A stretch of DNA of 64,000 nucleotides from Streptomyces sp. ICBB 8177 (GTDB lineage Bacteria; Actinomycetota; Actinomycetes; Streptomycetales; Streptomycetaceae). The stretch's first letter is position 1, and every line of letters starts with the position of its first letter. The notes beneath the pieces were generated by a model. That model saw only the letters and a program-made list of their open reading frames with translations. It was not told the DNA's origin and ran no database searches. A program made the position numbers and the translations under genes. Below are positions 17,327 through 27,256 of this stretch, in pieces. Location: assembly GCF_003144095.1 (NCBI RefSeq), contig NZ_NSKH01000004.1, forward strand, positions 414,727 through 478,726. The letters run 5' to 3'.

Positions 17327-18304
17327 TCACCCTGTAGGCCGGGGGCCTGCGGCACGTCGCAGCCGGTTGGCGATCGCGAGCCCCAGCCCTTCCTCGGCCG
17401 GCACCGAGGCGACGATGACGTCGCACCCTTGCTGGTCGAGTTCGCGCAGGAACCCGTACAGACCGCGCGCGTAGTCAGTCATCGAACCGGGGACCCTCAC
17501 CACCGCATGTGCCGGCACGGCGGCGTCGGGGGAGGCGGGTGGGAGGACAAGGCCTACCCGGTGCCCCGCCTCCCGCATGCGCTGAGCTTCGGAGACGAGC
17601 CCTTCCGGCTCGACGAGGACGACCCGCGCTCGCGGTGCGTAATGCGACGGGTGCTGGCCCGGCACCCGGACGCTGCTGCTCGAGGGGACCGCCAAGGGGT
17701 GCCTCAGCACCTCCTCGAGGGCTTCGCGCGTGATCCCGCCGGGGCGCAGGATGCTCGGTGTGTCGCCCGTGACGTCGACGATGGTCGACTCGACGCCGAC
17801 CGCGCAAGGGCCGCCGTCCAGGACGAAGTCGACCGCGTCACCGAGCTCCATGCGGACATGGTCGGCGGTGGTGGGGCTGACGGCGCCGAAGCGGTTCGCG
17901 GACGGGGCCGTGACACCGCCGCCGAAGGCAGCAAGCAACGCAAGCGCTACAGGGTGGTCGGGCACTCGCACGGCCACCGTCTCCAGTCCGCCGGTCGCCT
18001 CGAGCGGCACTCGGCGACCGCGCCGCAGGACCAGCGTGAGCGGGCCCGGCCAGAAGCGCTCGGCCAACAGACGCGCCGTAGGCGGCACATCCTCGACCCA
18101 CTCGTCGAGCATCTGCGCATCGCCGAGATGGACGATCAGCGGGTGAGAGGGCGGACGCCCCTTGACCTGGAAGATGCGTGAGACAGCGGCGGGATCCTCG
18201 GCGTCGGCCCCCAGGCCGTAGACGGTCTCGGTCGGGAGAGCCACGAGCCCTCCGGCGCGCAGCACACCGGCTGCCTTCTCGATGTCACTGGTCCTCGCGA
18301 TCAC
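17327..18304 (-). CDS. Threonylcarbamoyl-AMP synthase (Sua5/YrdC)
   Basis: 325 residues: a YrdC domain (LRAGGLVALPTETVYGLGAD, KGRPPSHPLIVHL, TAPSANRFGAVSPTTADHV) with the C-terminal Sua5 extension (PGQHPSHYAPRARVVL). It makes threonylcarbamoyl-adenylate from Thr, bicarbonate and ATP for the t6A37 tRNA modification. Streptomyces usually carry a short YrdC form as the housekeeping enzyme, so this long form may be a second copy or specialised. The GTG start at 18304 is preceded by AGGATTGCGAGG. The gene stands alone, with a minus-strand promoter expected in 18305-18500. Confidence 0.9.
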   Translation of the reverse strand: MIARTSDIEKAAGVLRAGGLVALPTETVYGLGADAEDPAAVSRIFQVKGRPPSHPLIVHLGDAQMLDEWVEDVPPTARLLAERFWPGPLTLVLRRGRRVPLEATGGLETVAVRVPDHPVALALLAAFGGGVTAPSANRFGAVSPTTADHVRMELGDAVDFVLDGGPCAVGVESTIVDVTGDTPSILRPGGITREALEEVLRHPLAVPSSSSVRVPGQHPSHYAPRARVVLVEPEGLVSEAQRMREAGHRVGLVLPPASPDAAVPAHAVVRVPGSMTDYARGLYGFLRELDQQGCDVIVASVPAEEGLGLAIANRLRRAAGPRPTG

Positions 18305-18760
18305 CCTCGCAATCCTAGGCGCACGTCGAGGACCAGGCAGCGGCCACGACGTCTTCCTCACCCTGGAGTGCCGCAGTTGACCGCAACTTCATTGGACGCG
18401 AACTTCGTCGGGTGCGGAACCTGTTGCTGCGTAGCGCCGTCGGCGCCGACGGACCACAGACCAGAGAGCGGGCTGCGTGGGCGCATCCACAGGCACCTCA
18501 CCGCCTCCGGCCCCTGAGGGGCCGGAGGCACTCGCCTCGGGTGCCTTCCTCACCGTGCAGGAGAGACTGGCGGCCGTTGTGGCAGCTCGTGCTCGTGCCG
18601 AAGCGGGCTCGACGACGGCCTTGCGGATGCGGTAAGCGGCCCTGCCGGGAGATCGTCGCGGCAGCCTTGGGGCTGTCGCGATCGCGTGAAGCTCTGGCTT
18701 CGAGGGGCACCCGTCGGTGGACTCGCCAGCTACGCAGAACCCCGTACGAGACAACCTCCG
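18305..18760. other. Gap with a strong hairpin
   Basis: 456 bp upstream of the Sua5 gene. A 50-codon frame ending near 18634 (+) contains FLTVQERLAAVVAARARAEA but has no family I recognise and no ribosome-binding site. The hairpin at 18503-18529 is listed separately. Confidence 0.4.
18503..18529. terminator. Hairpin, probable terminator
   Basis: A 12-bp perfect stem, GCCTCCGGCCCC (18503-18514) against its complement (18518-18529), with a 3-nt loop. It could end the minus-strand SH3-like transcript or isolate the Sua5 promoter. Confidence 0.55.
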
Positions 18761-18928
18761 TCAGATGGCGGGGCTGCAGTGCACAGCGGCACCGGACCAC
18801 GAGGTGAACTGGAAGCAGGCTTGGATCATGTAGCCGGGTCCGTCGTAGTAGCCGTAGGTGGAGCCGTCACCGCCGCCTGGCGTGATGGAGTGGATTCCGG
18901 AGGGCTCGTTCGCTGTGCTGCGGAGCAT
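18761..18928 (-). CDS. SH3-like fragment, probably truncated secreted protein
   Basis: 55 residues from an ATG with GGGAGG 5 nt upstream: LRSTANEPSG, then GSTYGYYDGPGYMIQACFQF and TSWSGAAVHCSPAI. It reads like the C-terminal part of a bacterial SH3-type exported protein (the LRSTA.. start is the usual first strand). No signal peptide precedes it in this frame, so it is either a 5'-truncated gene or a reused start. The two Cys residues would form a disulfide in an exported protein. Codon use is normal for the region. Confidence in the family is moderate; in expression, low. Confidence 0.45.
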   Translation of the reverse strand: MLRSTANEPSGIHSITPGGGDGSTYGYYDGPGYMIQACFQFTSWSGAAVHCSPAI

Positions 18929-20141
18929 GGGCACCTCCCTCATGCGGTGCTCGTGCGGTCCAAAGGGTTCGTGAGCACCGGACTGTGCCGCGATCACGTG
19001 ACCGGGGCACAGCAAGTCTCATCAGCTGGAAAGAACCAATGGGACCTCCGTCGCTGGAGATTGCGGGCCCGCGGGACGAGGCAGGCTTCGACCTGCAGCT
19101 TCCCGTCGGCATTTGACGAGTTCGAGGGACGCGGGACGCCCTGCTTGATCTATGCCGCCGGGCCCCACAGGCCTGGGAGACAGCCCGCGAGCGAAGGACA
19201 CCGCCGCTCCCGGCCGGCTTTCTGGACAGCTGGGACGCGGCGGGCGGGGGAGCGCCGTCGTAGTGCTGTACGGGCGTCCGCAGGCGCTGGTCCACCGCGC
19301 CCCGCTCGGCAACGCCCGGAGGCCTCGTCCTCGGCGGACAGGCGAGTGGCCGCGCCGCCGCCGGTGACGCCCTCGATGTGATGCTTCTCCAGGGTGAGGC
19401 GGAATGCTTCCTGGATCAGGTGCTATCCGCAGAGCGCCCGAGGCCTTCGCCGCCAAGTTCGGACGAGGCCCGCGTGCGGGGGACGATCCGTTATGTGCGC
19501 GTGGTACAGAAGAGCGTGCGTGCTTGGCGTGGTGAACCGGAACTACGCGGCAGGTCATGATTCACGGCAGGACGCGTTGCGCTGATCACCTCATGAGCGG
19601 TTGTGGGGTGGTTCTGCCGGTGACGGTCGAACCACCCTTGTCAGCCGCGTGGTTCCACCATCTGCTGACCCGGCCCGCGGTAGAGGTGGACAGACGCGAA
19701 TTCCGCGCTCGATGGGGGAGCGCTGATGCGCCGATCGGTGGAGGCGAGCATCGTGGCGCCGTGTTCTTCCGCCACCAGTGGCAGCGGGACCCAAGGCTTG
19801 CCGAACGGACTGCGGAGTTCAGCGCGAACGCGCGTGCGCGTCGCTTGTCTGTCCGCTCGGCCCGGCGCGCGCAATGGCATCCGGTTCCGTATCGGTGTGC
19901 CGCCGGCCGTTGGTCGAATGACGGCCACGCAATAACGTCCTTTCCCGGACAGGTGTTGTCCGTTGCCGGTCGCTTGTCACGGTTCGGGCCTCGTCACGAG
20001 CGGCGTAGCAGACTTGGCCGGTGAAGGCGAGTGCTCATCACCGCGGGGTGGGTTCGCTGATCGGGTGTGAACCTCGGCGGTGTGGAGTGGCTCCCTACTA
20101 TGTGGGGGTGACGTGCAGGGCTCCCTCATGGAGGAGGTCGG
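18929..20141. other. 1.2-kb gap without recognisable genes
   Basis: Several open frames cross this stretch on both strands, but all are Arg/Pro-rich shadows without ribosome-binding sites or family motifs. The last 40 bases hold the GGAGGAGG site of the STAS gene. It may be strongly decayed DNA. Confidence 0.5.
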
Positions 20142-20552
20142 GTGTTCGCGGTGGCTGTCCGGAGGGACGCGCGGGGTGTGGTGTTCACGTTGCGCGGTGA
20201 ACTCGACTTCGACAGTGTGGTGCAACTGCACGACGCCGCTGAGAGGGAACTTGGCAGGCGGGATGCGGGGCCCGTGGTGGTGGACTGCGCTGCCCTGTCG
20301 TTCTGCGATTCCTCCGGCGTCAGTGCGCTGATCCGGCTGGCCCGGCAGCTCACCGCCCGGGACCGGGAGCTGCGGTTGGCGGCTGTGCCGGCCTCTGTGT
20401 CCCGTCTGTTCTCTCTGACCGGGCTGGACCAGCTCTTCGCCGTCCACCGGGACGTGGCCGAGGCCTTGGCCGGCGTTGCGGCAGGACGTGGCATGGTGGT
20501 TGCCGGCGGCTCCGACGAGCCCGTCCGGCCGAGTGAGGGGGAAAGCGCATGA
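20142..20552 (+). CDS. STAS-domain anti-sigma factor antagonist
   Basis: 136 residues of the SpoIIAA/RsbV type. TLRGELDFDSVVQLHDAAE begins the fold and VVVDCAALSFCDSSGVSALI carries the phosphorylatable Ser in DSSG. Unphosphorylated, such proteins bind an RsbW-type kinase and release a sigma factor. The next gene, overlapping by 4 nt (ATGA), encodes a SpoIIE-type phosphatase, which probably dephosphorylates this protein. The GTG start has GGAGGAGG 6 nt upstream. The C-terminal 25 residues are not part of the domain. Confidence 0.92.
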   Translation: MFAVAVRRDARGVVFTLRGELDFDSVVQLHDAAERELGRRDAGPVVVDCAALSFCDSSGVSALIRLARQLTARDRELRLAAVPASVSRLFSLTGLDQLFAVHRDVAEALAGVAAGRGMVVAGGSDEPVRPSEGESA

Positions 20553-22792
20553 CGCGCACACCGGAGCAGCAGCGTGCCCAAGTGCCGGCTGCGCGTCATC
20601 CGTCCACCGGTGGCGAGGACGACCTGGGGGCACTGTTCGGGAAGTCGACGGCGGTTTTCGCCGCCCTCGCGGGACCGGCGCACATGCTGGAGGCGGCGAA
20701 CGGCGCGTTCTTCGAGGCGATCGGCGGCGGGGAACGCGCTCGTACCGGTCTGCCCTTGGGCCAGCTGGTGCCCGAACTCGTCGAGCAGGGCTTCGTCTCC
20801 CTGTTGGACCGTGTCTACCGCACCGGCCAGGCCTACAGCGGCCGGAACGCGCGCGTGGTCCTGGGGGAGGGCGCCGCCGCCCGCGAGGCGTTCTTCGACT
20901 TCACCTACGAGCCCCGTCTGGACGATGGCGGCAACGTGATGGGCGTGCGAGTGATAGGGGTGGAGACCACCCAGGTCAAGCACGCCCAGCGGCTCGCCGC
21001 CGAACACCGGGCACTGCTGGAGCAGATCGCCCGCCAGGCGCCTTTGCCTGAGGTGCTGGACGGCATGGCCCGCACCATCGAGGACCTCGCACCCGAGGAG
21101 GTGCTCGTCTCCGTCCTGCTCGCCGACGCCGACGGGCGGCACCTACGGCACGGCGCCGCACCGAGCCTGCCCGACTTCTACAACCAGGCCATCGACGGCA
21201 TCGAGACCGGGGAGGGCGTCGGCTCGTGCGGTACGGCCGCCCACCGCCGCCAGAACGTGATCGTCACCGATATCGCCACCGATCCGTTCTGGGACGACTT
21301 CCGTGACCTGGCGGAAAAGGCCGACGTGGCCTCCTGCTGGTCGACCCCCATCCTCGCCCGCGACGGCGCCCTGCTGGGCACGTTCGCGATCTATCACCGC
21401 ACTCCTCGGGCCCCGCAGGAGAGCGACCTGGCTCTGGCCCGTGTCTTCGCCGACACCGCCGCCCTGGCCATCGAACGCCACCAGGCCGAGCAGGCCCGCA
21501 CCGCGGCGGAAGCCCGCGAGGCGGCCGCCCGCGATGATCTGGCCTTCCTCCTGCGCGCCAGCACCGCCTTGACCACTGACCTGGATGCCGCCCAGATCCT
21601 GCGGCGTCTGGCCGCCTCCTGCGTGCCGAGACTCGCACCGCTGTGCGCGGTCGACATCATCGAAGGCGGCCGGGTACGCCGAATTGCCACCGCAGCCCCG
21701 ACACCGCCCGAGCAGGACCTGCTCGCCTCCCACATCCCGGTCTACGACGCCGATGACGACGCCGTCGCCCGCGTCCTGTCCTCCGCCGTGAGCGAAGTCG
21801 CCCGCCGCACCCCCACCGGGCCCGGCCCCTGGCGCGAACTGGGCGTCACCGGTTACCTGTGCGTGCCCCTGCTTGATCGCGGCAGCGCGTTCGGCACCCT
21901 GACCCTGCTGTCCACCGGCGACCACGTCTTCGACGGCCACGCCGTCGCCCTCACCGAGGAACTCGCCCGCCGTGCCGCCTCAGCCGCCCGGAACGCCCGC
22001 CAGTACACCCACCGTGTGACCCTCGCCCGGGACTTGCAGGCCGGCCTGCTCCTGCCGGACCTGCCCGACGTGCCCGGCGCCGACATCGCCGCCTACTACC
22101 ACCCCGCCGGCGAAGGCCTCGACATCGGCGGCGACTTCTACGACCTGTTTCCCCTCGATGACGGCCGGTGGGCCTTCCTTCTCGGCGATGTCTGCGGCCG
22201 CGGCGCCCTCGCAGCCACCACCACCGCTCTCGTCCGCCATACCGCCCGTGCCATCGCTCCTCTCCTGCCCGGCCCCGAGGACGTCGTCCAAGCCGTCAAC
22301 CGCGCTCTGCTCAACCGGCCCGACAGCCACGGAAACGGCTTCGTCACCCTCGTCTACGGCCAACTCACCCCTACGCCCGAGGGCCTGGACATCGAACTGG
22401 TCCGCGCAGGACACACCCTGCCCCTCCACCTCACCGCCGCACGCACCACCCCCGTCGACGCCACAGGAGGCCTGCTCGGCGTCGCACCCGACCCCCAGGT
22501 CACCCCACACCGCCTCCACCTGCGCCGCCACGAAAGCCTCCTGCTCTACACGGACGGCATCACCGAGGCCCGTGACGCCGCCGGCACGCAGTTCGGCGAA
22601 CGACGTCTCAGCCACGCCCTGACCCGGGTGCCGCCACAACACGCCGCCCAGCAGGTCGTCGATGCACTCATCGGTGCACTGCGAACTTTCACCGCAGGCC
22701 GCGGCATCGACGACGACCAAGCCGCCCTCGTCATCACCGCCGTCCCCCGCCCGGTCGAAGACCACCGCCCCATCACGTCGGGATGCCGCTGA
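20549..22792 (+). CDS. PAS-GAF-GAF-SpoIIE (PP2C) serine phosphatase
   Basis: 747 residues. A PAS-like sensor lies at ~25-150 (AALAGPAHMLEAANGAFF), a GAF domain at ~165-310 (VGSCGTAAHRRQNVIVTDI), a second GAF at ~340-480, and a SpoIIE/RsbU phosphatase at ~500-740. Metal-binding PP2C motifs are visible: GLDIGGDFYDLF, FLLGDVCGRGALAA, and LLLYTDGITEARD with GIDDDQAALVI at the end. It should dephosphorylate an RsbV/SpoIIAA-type protein in response to ligand or redox signals; the partner is most likely the STAS protein whose stop overlaps its start. There are no transmembrane segments. Confidence 0.93.
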   Translation: MTRTPEQQRAQVPAARHPSTGGEDDLGALFGKSTAVFAALAGPAHMLEAANGAFFEAIGGGERARTGLPLGQLVPELVEQGFVSLLDRVYRTGQAYSGRNARVVLGEGAAAREAFFDFTYEPRLDDGGNVMGVRVIGVETTQVKHAQRLAAEHRALLEQIARQAPLPEVLDGMARTIEDLAPEEVLVSVLLADADGRHLRHGAAPSLPDFYNQAIDGIETGEGVGSCGTAAHRRQNVIVTDIATDPFWDDFRDLAEKADVASCWSTPILARDGALLGTFAIYHRTPRAPQESDLALARVFADTAALAIERHQAEQARTAAEAREAAARDDLAFLLRASTALTTDLDAAQILRRLAASCVPRLAPLCAVDIIEGGRVRRIATAAPTPPEQDLLASHIPVYDADDDAVARVLSSAVSEVARRTPTGPGPWRELGVTGYLCVPLLDRGSAFGTLTLLSTGDHVFDGHAVALTEELARRAASAARNARQYTHRVTLARDLQAGLLLPDLPDVPGADIAAYYHPAGEGLDIGGDFYDLFPLDDGRWAFLLGDVCGRGALAATTTALVRHTARAIAPLLPGPEDVVQAVNRALLNRPDSHGNGFVTLVYGQLTPTPEGLDIELVRAGHTLPLHLTAARTTPVDATGGLLGVAPDPQVTPHRLHLRRHESLLLYTDGITEARDAAGTQFGERRLSHALTRVPPQHAAQQVVDALIGALRTFTAGRGIDDDQAALVITAVPRPVEDHRPITSGCR

Positions 22793-23492
22793 GCAGCGAA
22801 CAACCGCGGCGCGATAGGAGTGTCCGGCGTTGCCTGTGATCGGGGGATGGACGCCGGCGACATCGGACCGGAGCCGCCGTAGGCACGGGCCGGCGTTCGC
22901 GCGGGGGCCAGTGGTGCAGCGGCGGCGCCGGTCCTGGTAGGCCCGGCTGGCCGCGAGGGCGGAGGACGCTTACACCGCGTCCGCCGACACGCGGGTTGCC
23001 GGCCGAAGCCCGAGAACCGGGACGCGGAAACCCGCGACTGGTCAGCCACGGCATCCGCTGATCGCAGCAACCTCCCGACGCGGTGGAGGCAACGCCGTTG
23101 CTGCCCCCGGGCGTTGATGTACCTGCCTCGTGGACCCCGCGGTGCTTCACAGCGGCCTGCCCAAGGGGCTTCCGGCCGAAGGCCGATCCGCCTGACGGCG
23201 GGATCGGTCCCACGGCCGCCCAGGTCGATGCGCTCGGGCACGTTCGCCATATGCATGGCCGACCACGGCACCGTCCGGCCGGGGCCGATCGGCTCGCGCG
23301 TCTCGGTGTCGACTACCGCCAAGCGGAGACGAACTGCCGGCCGATGCTCTGCCCGGTTGCGCCCACGCTGTGCCCACTGCCGTACCCATCGCGTCGGGGT
23401 CGGCGCCCAGTATCGTCGAGGATCAGCGTGTCGACACCGCCTGTGGGCCGGGGCCCACGCCACGAGATGACCTTGACGACGGACCGTATGGT
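22793..23492. other. Gap of 700 bp
   Basis: No recognisable protein or RNA. Long frames exist on both strands, but they have no start signals and no family motifs. It lies between convergent genes. Confidence 0.5.
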
Positions 23493-23954
23493 TCAACGCC
23501 GGATAGTGAAGATCATCTGCGGCAGCATTCTGCCGGTGATGGAGCTGGAGGGGACGCTTCCTACCCGAACCGCGCCCATCGCGCGGTAGAAGAACTCGGC
23601 GTTCGGGTCCGCGTCGATCGTGAGTTCGGTGAACCCCAGGTCTCGCCCCGTGGCGATGGTGTGCTCGAACAACACGCGCCCGACCCCTTGGCCAATGGCC
23701 CGAGGATCGACGAACATCATGCCCAAAGCACCGGTAGGCGGCTTTCCTTCAAGAGTCGTGAAGCCCAGAATACGGCCGTCCCCGTCAGCCACTGTGGCCC
23801 GTCGGCGTGTTACCTCATGAGCGGCAATGGTGAGCTCGTCTCGGCAGGCTTCCAGGAAGTCGACGGGATAGCCCCAATACGCCTTGGACCGCAGCGCCAA
23901 GTCGGTGAGGACATCGGCCTCCGTCGCGCTTGCAGGCCTGATCAGCACGTCCAT
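23493..23954 (-). CDS. GNAT family N-acetyltransferase
   Basis: 153 residues. IRPASATEADVLTDLA starts the fold, ILGFTTLEG is the second strand, and the acetyl-CoA loop reads MMFVDPRAIGQGVGRVLFEH. The end DPNAEFFYRAMGAVRVG is the usual last GNAT block. The start has GGAGG 6 nt before the ATG at 23954; a longer upstream frame is shadow. The substrate is unknown; the gene stands alone, facing hydrolase and TetR debris on the other strand. Confidence 0.9.
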   Translation of the reverse strand: MDVLIRPASATEADVLTDLALRSKAYWGYPVDFLEACRDELTIAAHEVTRRRATVADGDGRILGFTTLEGKPPTGALGMMFVDPRAIGQGVGRVLFEHTIATGRDLGFTELTIDADPNAEFFYRAMGAVRVGSVPSSSITGRMLPQMIFTIRR

Positions 23955-24059
23955 GTACGCCTCCGGGTGAGGAACCGATCTCTTGATGATCGCACCGGCG
24001 CCCGCCCCGACGCCGGACTTCGGCGGACGCGGCACGTCTGCCCTTTTCACCTGTCGGGT

Positions 24060-24217
24060 CGCGGCCCCAAGGCCAAGGTTGCGGCCCGGCCGAGGCGCTG
24101 GCACGCCGCTGGAACCCGTTCCTCTTCGACGGCCCGGGGCGCCAGACGATGCTCTTCGAACGCGGTGTGCCGTTCCGCTACGGCGGAGGGCCGTCCTGAT
24201 CCCGGTCATCGACACAC
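24060..24217 (+). pseudogene. Alpha/beta-hydrolase internal fragment
   Basis: One frame reads AEALARRWNPFLFDGPGRQ then TMLFERGVPFRYGG, a recognisable internal block of acylaminoacyl-peptidase-like alpha/beta hydrolases (usually ...NPFLFDGPGQQ.MLFERG.PFR..WE.VLTPVVD). After a stop, the neighbouring frame gives AVLIPVIDTL, the continuation, so a frameshift is visible as well. Both ends of the gene are missing. Confidence 0.5.
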
Positions 24218-24655
24218 TTCGCAGCAGTCTTCGAGGAGCTCGAAAGCCAAGCCGCTCACCGCATCCGGGTCGCGATCGACTCCGCCGCAGGGCCCTTCGA
24301 ACGCGCCGACCGGGGCGTCGAGGCGTTCCTCGACGTCTGCTCAGAAGACACCTATCGGCATGTCGACCTCCTCCAGCGGCCCCTCGCCCTGGGCTGGCAG
24401 CGACGGCGCCAGCTGGACCAGCTCCACCTTGGACGCCTCGTCCTCGACACGGCCCATGCCCTCCTCGACACCGCGGTCATCCGGCCCCAGCCGGCCGAGC
24501 TGATCGCCAGAGTCTTCTGCGGCGCCGCTCTGACCGAACGGTCACTGGCCATCACGGAGACCAACAACCCGGACCACGCCCGCCACCAGGCCACGAGACT
24601 CATGCACGACTTCGTAGGCGGACTGGCGATCAACGCCGAGGCACACCGCGGATGA
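24218..24655 (+). pseudogene. TetR regulator, C-terminal fragment
   Basis: An open frame of ~145 residues without a start or HTH: FAAVFEELESQAAHRIRVAI, then GPFERADRGVEAFLDVCSE, and ends TRLMHDFVGGLAINAEAH. This is the ligand-binding domain of a TetR protein in which the DNA-binding domain has been lost at the junction with the hydrolase fragment. Because two unrelated gene fragments abut within a few bases, a deletion or recombination joined them. Confidence 0.6.
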
Positions 24656-24935
24656 CTCTGGTGAGTTGCCGTAGGCGATGAGGCCGCCAAGACGGTCGCT
24701 CTGCGCTGAACACGACCGGTTCACCCGAGTCCCGGGAGCCGTGGCCCGCCATGCCGGTTCACCGGATTCGCCCCGTTTCGCGCAAGGGGTTGTCACGGAA
24801 CATCAACTCGCCTGTCACAACGGCATCTTGATCAGACCCGCATCGCAACGGACCGCCCGGCAGCACACATCTTCAGCACCGACAGCGGCCCGCCAGCTGG
24901 AGCGGGCCGGACCAGACCATTCCGCAGGAGTGCAC

Positions 24936-25649
24936 ATGCGCGCCAAGAACATCGCCGCCCTCACCGTGATCGTCGCCGCGGCCGGCCTCTCGCTGACCGC
25001 ATGCGGCAGCAGCGACGGTTCGACCGCGGCCGCGCACACCAGCACGCCTGCTTCCGCGAGCAGCTCGACGAACGGCCAGGACACCACCAGCCCTTCCACC
25101 GGCACCTCCAGCAACACCAACGGCGGGCCGGGAACCACCACCAGCGGCAGCGCCAGCGGCGGGAAGAACACCGGCACCAGCGGCGGCACGGGGAAGAACA
25201 CCACCGGTACAGGGACCACCGCGTCGGGCGCCCCGTGCAAGACCGCGCACCTCGGCTTCAGCGCCGACTCCGCCGGAGTCGCCAACGAGATCGTCGTCAA
25301 CCTGAGGAACACCGGCTCCGCCAGCTGCACCATGCACGGCTTCCCCGGCGTCCAGCTGCTCGGCGCCGACGGCCTGGGCGACGAGGGCCCCAACGCGGCT
25401 CGCACCGACACCACCGCGCCCGCCGTCACCATCGCCCCCGGGGAGGAGACCCGCTTCCTCCTCCACTACATCCCCGACACCAGCGGCTCCGGCAAGATCT
25501 ACACCAAGCTCGCCGTCACCCCGCCCAACGAAACCGTCTTCGACGTCATGAGCCTCAACGGCTTGAAGATCACCGTGCCCGCCACGTCCGGCGACGCCCC
25601 CGACGTCTACGTCGACCCCGTCGGCTACCACACCGGCACCGGCAAGTAA
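24936..25649 (+). CDS. DUF4232 lipoprotein 1
   Basis: 237 residues. A lipoprotein signal peptide ends at LSLTAC (Cys24), followed by a ~75-residue Ser/Thr/Gly-rich linker and a DUF4232 domain from ~100 onward (GAPCKTAHLGFSAD, VNLRNTGSASCTMHGFPGVQ, ETRFLLHYIPDTSG). The two domain cysteines are conserved in the group. It is anchored on the outer face of the membrane; function unknown. AGGAG lies 6 nt before the ATG. A paralogue follows after 680 bp and a third exported copy lies at 29429-29944. Confidence 0.9.
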   Translation: MRAKNIAALTVIVAAAGLSLTACGSSDGSTAAAHTSTPASASSSTNGQDTTSPSTGTSSNTNGGPGTTTSGSASGGKNTGTSGGTGKNTTGTGTTASGAPCKTAHLGFSADSAGVANEIVVNLRNTGSASCTMHGFPGVQLLGADGLGDEGPNAARTDTTAPAVTIAPGEETRFLLHYIPDTSGSGKIYTKLAVTPPNETVFDVMSLNGLKITVPATSGDAPDVYVDPVGYHTGTGK

Positions 25650-26328
25650 CCACACCAACAGCCTCAGCCCACACGAGACACCAGCCCCAGCAGCCACGGT
25701 CGGTTGTGGTCCGTGGCCCCCTCGGCCACAGGGACTCCCAACGAGAGCCCGCAGCAAGGGACTCGGGAGGACCAACACTTCTGCGCCAGGGAGGTCGTAA
25801 TGAGCGGGTGGGCCGCCGACGACGCCGGCGAATGCGGTGGCCCGGATTCGCAGGCCCCTGTGAAGCGGCCGGGGCCCGCACCTCAGGTGGAATCAGCGCA
25901 GTCGACGTGCCCGGCCCAGGTGTGCGCGGTCCTCCCTGCGCAGGGCGGTCGGGTCACGCGGACAGGAGCGCCGGAGACTCACTGAGACCAGCGCGGAGCG
26001 ACCCCGGACGCTCACACAGACACACTGATCGAGCCCGGGCGGCTGCTGGGTGTGGCTGCCGTGCTCGATGCACTGGTCAAGATCCACCTGGTCACGGATC
26101 CGTCCCGACTGCCGCCGGTCTCCGGCAGACGGCGAGGGGCGGCGTGACCTGTGACATGTGTTGTGCCACTGCCTGTGTAACAGGTCTGTCTTCAGCGGGA
26201 GTTCGGGGGAACGTCTCACCGTGACTGAGCAGTCCTGATGATCAGAAACGTTCGCCGATACCGACCCACGCGGATGCGTGCGGGGTCGTGTCGAGCGGCG
26301 GATGCCCGCAACCGATCCGAGGAAGACG
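25650..26328. other. Gap between two DUF4232 genes
   Basis: 679 bp. A frame with GGGAGG before ATG 25800 (to 25985, 61 residues, MSGWAADDAGECGG start) and another ending IEPGRLLGVAAVLDALVKIH near 26146 look partly coding, but I recognise neither. Both could be remnants. Confidence 0.4.
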
Positions 26329-27039
26329 ATGCGCGTTCACAAGCTCACCTTCGCCGCTCTGGCCGTTGTTACGAGCCTCTCGCTCACCGCCTGTCAGAAC
26401 GACGGCGGCGGCACGACGGGACAGAAGGACCCGTCGGCCGCGTCCACCGCTTCGTCCCAGGGCGGCGGTGCGGGGGCGGACGGCGGCTCCGGTCAGGGCG
26501 GTGGTGCGCAGAATTCCGACGGGGCGGGCTCGGCCGGGAACGGCTCGGCGGGCAAGGGCTCCTCCGCGCAGGGCACGGCCGCGGGCAGCGGATCCGGCGC
26601 GGCAGACGGGACGGGCAAGGCCGCCTGGTGCCGTACCGACGAGCTGGAGATCACAGCAGTGGACAACACCATCGACGGCGACCCGGAGCGCACCGTCGTG
26701 GTGACGATGAAGAACCACGGTGGCCGGGACTGCACCATATCCGGGTACGCCGGAGTCGACCTGCAGCTTCCGGAAGGCGCGTTGTCCGCCAAGCGCACGG
26801 GCGAGAAGGCCACCTCGTCGGTCCTCCGGAACGGGCAGTCGATCGCCTTCGGGATCCACTACCCGACCAACGACACGGGCGGCTCCGGCGTCCGCGTCAT
26901 CGGGCTGCGGGTGACGCCGCCGAACGAGACCCGGACGGTCACCCTCAAGTGGCCCGGCGCCGCCACGCTGCCCGTCACGGACGCCACCACCTCCCAGGTG
27001 ACGGTCGGCCCGGTGGGCAGCGCCGGCCAGGGCGGCTGA
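26329..27039 (+). CDS. DUF4232 lipoprotein 2
   Basis: 236 residues with lipobox LSLTAC (Cys22), a long Gly/Ser/Ala-rich linker to ~100, and a DUF4232 domain (AAWCRTDELEITAVDN, VVVTMKNHGGRDCTISGY, RVTPPNETRTVTLKWPG). It shares the layout and several blocks (ISGY/MHGF, TPPNET) with the lipoprotein at 24936-25649, so the pair arose by tandem duplication. Start ATG at 26329 with GAGGAAG 5 nt upstream. Exposed on the outer face of the membrane; role unknown. Confidence 0.9.
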   Translation: MRVHKLTFAALAVVTSLSLTACQNDGGGTTGQKDPSAASTASSQGGGAGADGGSGQGGGAQNSDGAGSAGNGSAGKGSSAQGTAAGSGSGAADGTGKAAWCRTDELEITAVDNTIDGDPERTVVVTMKNHGGRDCTISGYAGVDLQLPEGALSAKRTGEKATSSVLRNGQSIAFGIHYPTNDTGGSGVRVIGLRVTPPNETRTVTLKWPGAATLPVTDATTSQVTVGPVGSAGQGG

Positions 27040-27219
27040 ACGTACATCCAGCCCGCCGCCCCAGCGGTGGACGAACGGCGCGAAGCGGCGGCGAACATGG
27101 ATGGCCGCTCGGCCGAGTCGAGCCTCGCCCACACACACGAGGTGCCGGTGTATGCCCTCGCGCCGCCGGCTGCGGCCCGCCACCGTCGGGGACGCTGTTG
27201 GCTGTTCCGGGGCCTGGTT

Positions 27220-27256
27220 ACTTCGCCCTGCCGAGCCTTGCTCGGCAGGGCGAAGT
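27220..27256 (+). terminator. Strong hairpin terminator
   Basis: A 16-bp perfect stem, ACTTCGCCCTGCCGAG (27220-27235) and its complement (27241-27256), with a 5-nt loop, 180 nt after the second DUF4232 gene. The remaining bases of the 27040-27601 gap show no gene. Confidence 0.75.
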
